A stretch of 7,744 nt of DNA from Planctomycetota bacterium. Its GTDB lineage: Bacteria > Planctomycetota > Planctomycetia > Isosphaerales > Isosphaeraceae. Under the pieces are notes generated by a model. That model did no database searches and was not told the origin of the DNA. It was given only the letters and a program-made list of their open reading frames with translations. Positions 6,837 to 7,744 of the stretch are shown here, one piece after another (the stretch's first letter is position 1; each line of letters begins with the position of its first letter). Position numbers and translations under genes: made by a program. The DNA lies in NCBI GenBank assembly GCA_021807585.1, contig JAKBCQ010000091.1:1-7744 (forward strand). The letters are read 5' to 3'.

Positions 6837-7183
6837 GCGGCTCTAGCTCAGTGGTAGAGCAGGGGACTCATCGAGCGTGCAAAACGCTCCGGTGGCGCCG
6901 GAGGGCGACCTCCGAACGCGATCCGGGTGAATTGCGGGAAACCTAAACCTCTTTGATCGTGAATCAAATCGCGATCGACGAGGCACGGCGATCCGCAGCC
7001 AAGCCTGGTCGGGCTTAGGTGACCAGGTGGGTTCAGAGACTAGCGGGGTGAGTCCCAACAATAACCCCCGCCGACGAGCGCCCGGCCTCCACGCGAAGCG
7101 GGGAGGGTGAGATAGTCCAAGCCTCGCGGAAACGCGAGGGCACTTGAATCCCTTGGTTGCAGGTTCGATTCCTGCGAGCCGCA
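6837..7183 (+). tRNA. Intron-split tRNA, anticodon CAU (probably tRNA-Ile2)
   Basis: The exons are 6837-6871 and 7147-7183, giving a 72-nt tRNA before CCA addition. The acceptor GCGGCTC (6837-6843) pairs with GAGCCGC (7176-7182), and A7183 is the discriminator. The D-arm is GCTC/GAGC with loop AGTGGTA. The anticodon stem GGGGA (6862-6866) pairs with TCCCT (7149-7153), including one G.U pair at 27-43. The loop CTCATAA is split after T36, so the anticodon CAT is 6869-6871. The T-arm is GCAGG/CCTGC with loop TTCGATT. CCA is not encoded. G1-C72 pairing and A31-U39 rule against initiator Met. The G27.U43 pair and the CTCATAATC-CTTGGT block resemble E. coli tRNA-Ile(CAU), whose C34 is changed to lysidine by TilS to read AUA. 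Elongator Met remains possible. Confidence 0.93.
6872..7146 (+). ncRNA. Group I self-splicing intron in the tRNA anticodon loop (IC3-like)
   Basis: A 275-nt intron between tRNA positions 36 and 37. P1: exon UCAU (6868-6871) pairs with guide GUGG (6892-6895), with the hallmark U6871.G6892 pair, extended by GAGCGT/ACGCTC (6873-6878/6884-6889). P2: CGGAGG/CCTCCG (6899-6904/6909-6914) with a GCGA loop. P4: TTGCGG (6932-6937) with CCGCAG (6993-6998). P5 region: CCTC/GAGG (6948-6951/6980-6983) enclosing TTTGAT/ATCAAA. P6 region: CCTGGTC/GACCAGG (7004-7010/7021-7027). P7: GACTA (7038-7042) with TAGTC (7113-7117). P8: CCCCGC/GCGGGG (7066-7071/7098-7103). P9: CCTCGCG/CGCGAGG (7122-7128/7133-7139) with a GAAA loop. 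The intron ends in G7146. The blocks GCGGGAAACCTAA, CGATCCGCAGCCAAGCC and TTCAGAGACTAG match the conserved P, Q and R elements of cyanobacterial tRNA-Leu and Azoarcus introns. P3 could not be paired convincingly. No ORF or homing nuclease lies within it. Splicing is guanosine-initiated in this class. Confidence 0.93.
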
Positions 7184-7199
7184 CTGACGATATCCATTC

Positions 7200-7744
7200 G
7201 TGTTACATAAAGAGATCCATAACACGCCATCATCTCAACAATCGACCTCCGACGGCGGAGGTCGAACGCCGTCCCCCCCTGCCCTCTTCGCCGCGGCGAC
7301 GACCGCGTCGCTTTGCCTCGTCCACGCGACGCTCATTTTCCTGGGGATGGGGGGGATTTCGGGAATCCTCGGCCCCAACCCGATCGCCCGCGACGATCAC
7401 CCCCTTTACTTTCATAGCGCCAGGGTCACTCGATCGTTCCTGGCGCGATCGGCGACGACCGCGGGTTACGATCCTTCGTTCATGTCGGGCTACGCCAAGA
7501 GCGTCGTCTACCAGACGTCGTCGACCCTCCCCGAAGTCGCGGTCGCGCTCTTCGGCGGAAACAATCCGATCGTCGCTTATAAAGTGTACGTGTTTGTTTT
7601 CGCGGCGATACTCCCCTGCCTGGTCGCGATCGCCGCGGCGATCGCGGGGTCGGGGGCGATCGGTTCGCTTACCTCGGCGTGCCTGTTCCTCGTTTATCTC
7701 TGGACCGATTTCCCGATCAATTACGCCGCGTTCGGCATGATCCC
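7200..7744 (+). CDS. Multi-spanning membrane protein, N-terminal part (runs off window)
   Basis: An open frame continues past the window end, about 181 codons visible. With the GTG at 7200 as start, the product has a polar N-terminus (LHKEIHNTPSSQQ...), then a first membrane helix at about 28-50 (LFAAATTASLCLVHATLIFLG). A loop with an acidic pair D65-D66 (ARDDHPLYFHSARV) and GYDPSFMSGY (89-98) follows, then two more hydrophobic stretches near 127-150 and 155-169. A long hydrophilic loop with an acidic pair after the first helix recalls GT-C-type membrane glycosyltransferases and YfhO-like proteins, but this is only inference. GTG at 7200 lies 16 nt after the tRNA end and has no clear ribosome-binding site. 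The frame is closed by TGA at 7185, and the only later ATG before the loop (7347) would cut off most of the first helix. The frame shows the G/C third-position bias of the neighbouring genes. Confidence 0.7.
   Translation, partial: MLHKEIHNTPSSQQSTSDGGGRTPSPPALFAAATTASLCLVHATLIFLGMGGISGILGPNPIARDDHPLYFHSARVTRSFLARSATTAGYDPSFMSGYAKSVVYQTSSTLPEVAVALFGGNNPIVAYKVYVFVFAAILPCLVAIAAAIAGSGAIGSLTSACLFLVYLWTDFPINYAAFGMI

Noticed and set aside
6843..7184. Minus-strand open frame of 113 codons across the tRNA and intron (MRLAGIEPATKGFKCP...), with overlapping smaller frames
   Set aside because: These are antisense translations of the tRNA 3' half; RLAGIEPAT-like and ESNLQPRD-like peptides are familiar artefacts of tRNA genes. 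The RNA structure explains the sequence fully.
7144..7740. Plus-strand 198-codon frame overlapping the tRNA 3' exon
   Set aside because: It starts inside the intron end and tRNA, and its translation is Arg/Ser-rich. The alternative frame from 7200 gives coherent membrane helices and proper third-position bias.
1..7744. CRISPR array, insertion sequence, or integrase attachment duplication at the tRNA
   Set aside because: I saw no regularly spaced repeats, no transposase or integrase motifs, and no duplicate of the tRNA 3' end elsewhere in the window.

Overview
The window looks like a chromosomal segment of a planctomycete. The strongest sign is the adjacent pair of a PSCyt1/DUF1549/DUF1553 protein and a Tat-exported DUF1501 protein, a gene pair very characteristic of Planctomycetes. 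GC content is moderately high with strong G/C third-position bias, and intergenic spacers are visibly more AT-rich. No search could be run; every family call rests on motifs read by eye.

Layout. At 46-1705 on the minus strand, a free-standing HNH nuclease-like protein (1705-1040) is followed 4 nt later by an NAD-dependent nucleotide-sugar epimerase/dehydratase (1035-46). They are probably one transcript, with a strong AGGAGG ribosome-binding site before the HNH gene. A divergent, gene-free spacer (1706-2242) holds a 7-bp hairpin in the HNH leader and a consensus-like promoter (TATAAT at 2081) pointing towards the plus-strand genes. At 2243-6580 lie the secreted cytochrome-like PSCyt1-DUF1549-DUF1553 protein (952 aa) and, 51 nt later, the DUF1501 protein (475 aa). 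They are probably co-transcribed and act outside the cytoplasm on an unknown substrate.

At 6837-7183 is the most interesting element: a tRNA gene with anticodon CAU, probably tRNA-Ile2 (lysidine type), split in the anticodon loop right after the anticodon by a 275-nt group I intron with no ORF. The P1 helix with its U.G splice-site pair, P2 with a GNRA loop, P4, P5, P6, P7, P8, P9 with a GAAA loop and the terminal G can all be read from the sequence. The insertion site matches that recalled for the Azoarcus tRNA-Ile(CAU) intron. A promoter (TTGAAA, 17 bp, CATGAT) sits at the right distance upstream.

From 7200 to the window end, an open frame encodes the N-terminal part of a multi-spanning membrane protein that runs off the window. 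The HNH/epimerase pair, the exported pair, the tRNA and the membrane protein show no obvious shared pathway, although the epimerase and the membrane protein could both belong to cell-surface polysaccharide metabolism. A composition feature spans the whole window: the palindrome CGATCG is strongly over-represented.
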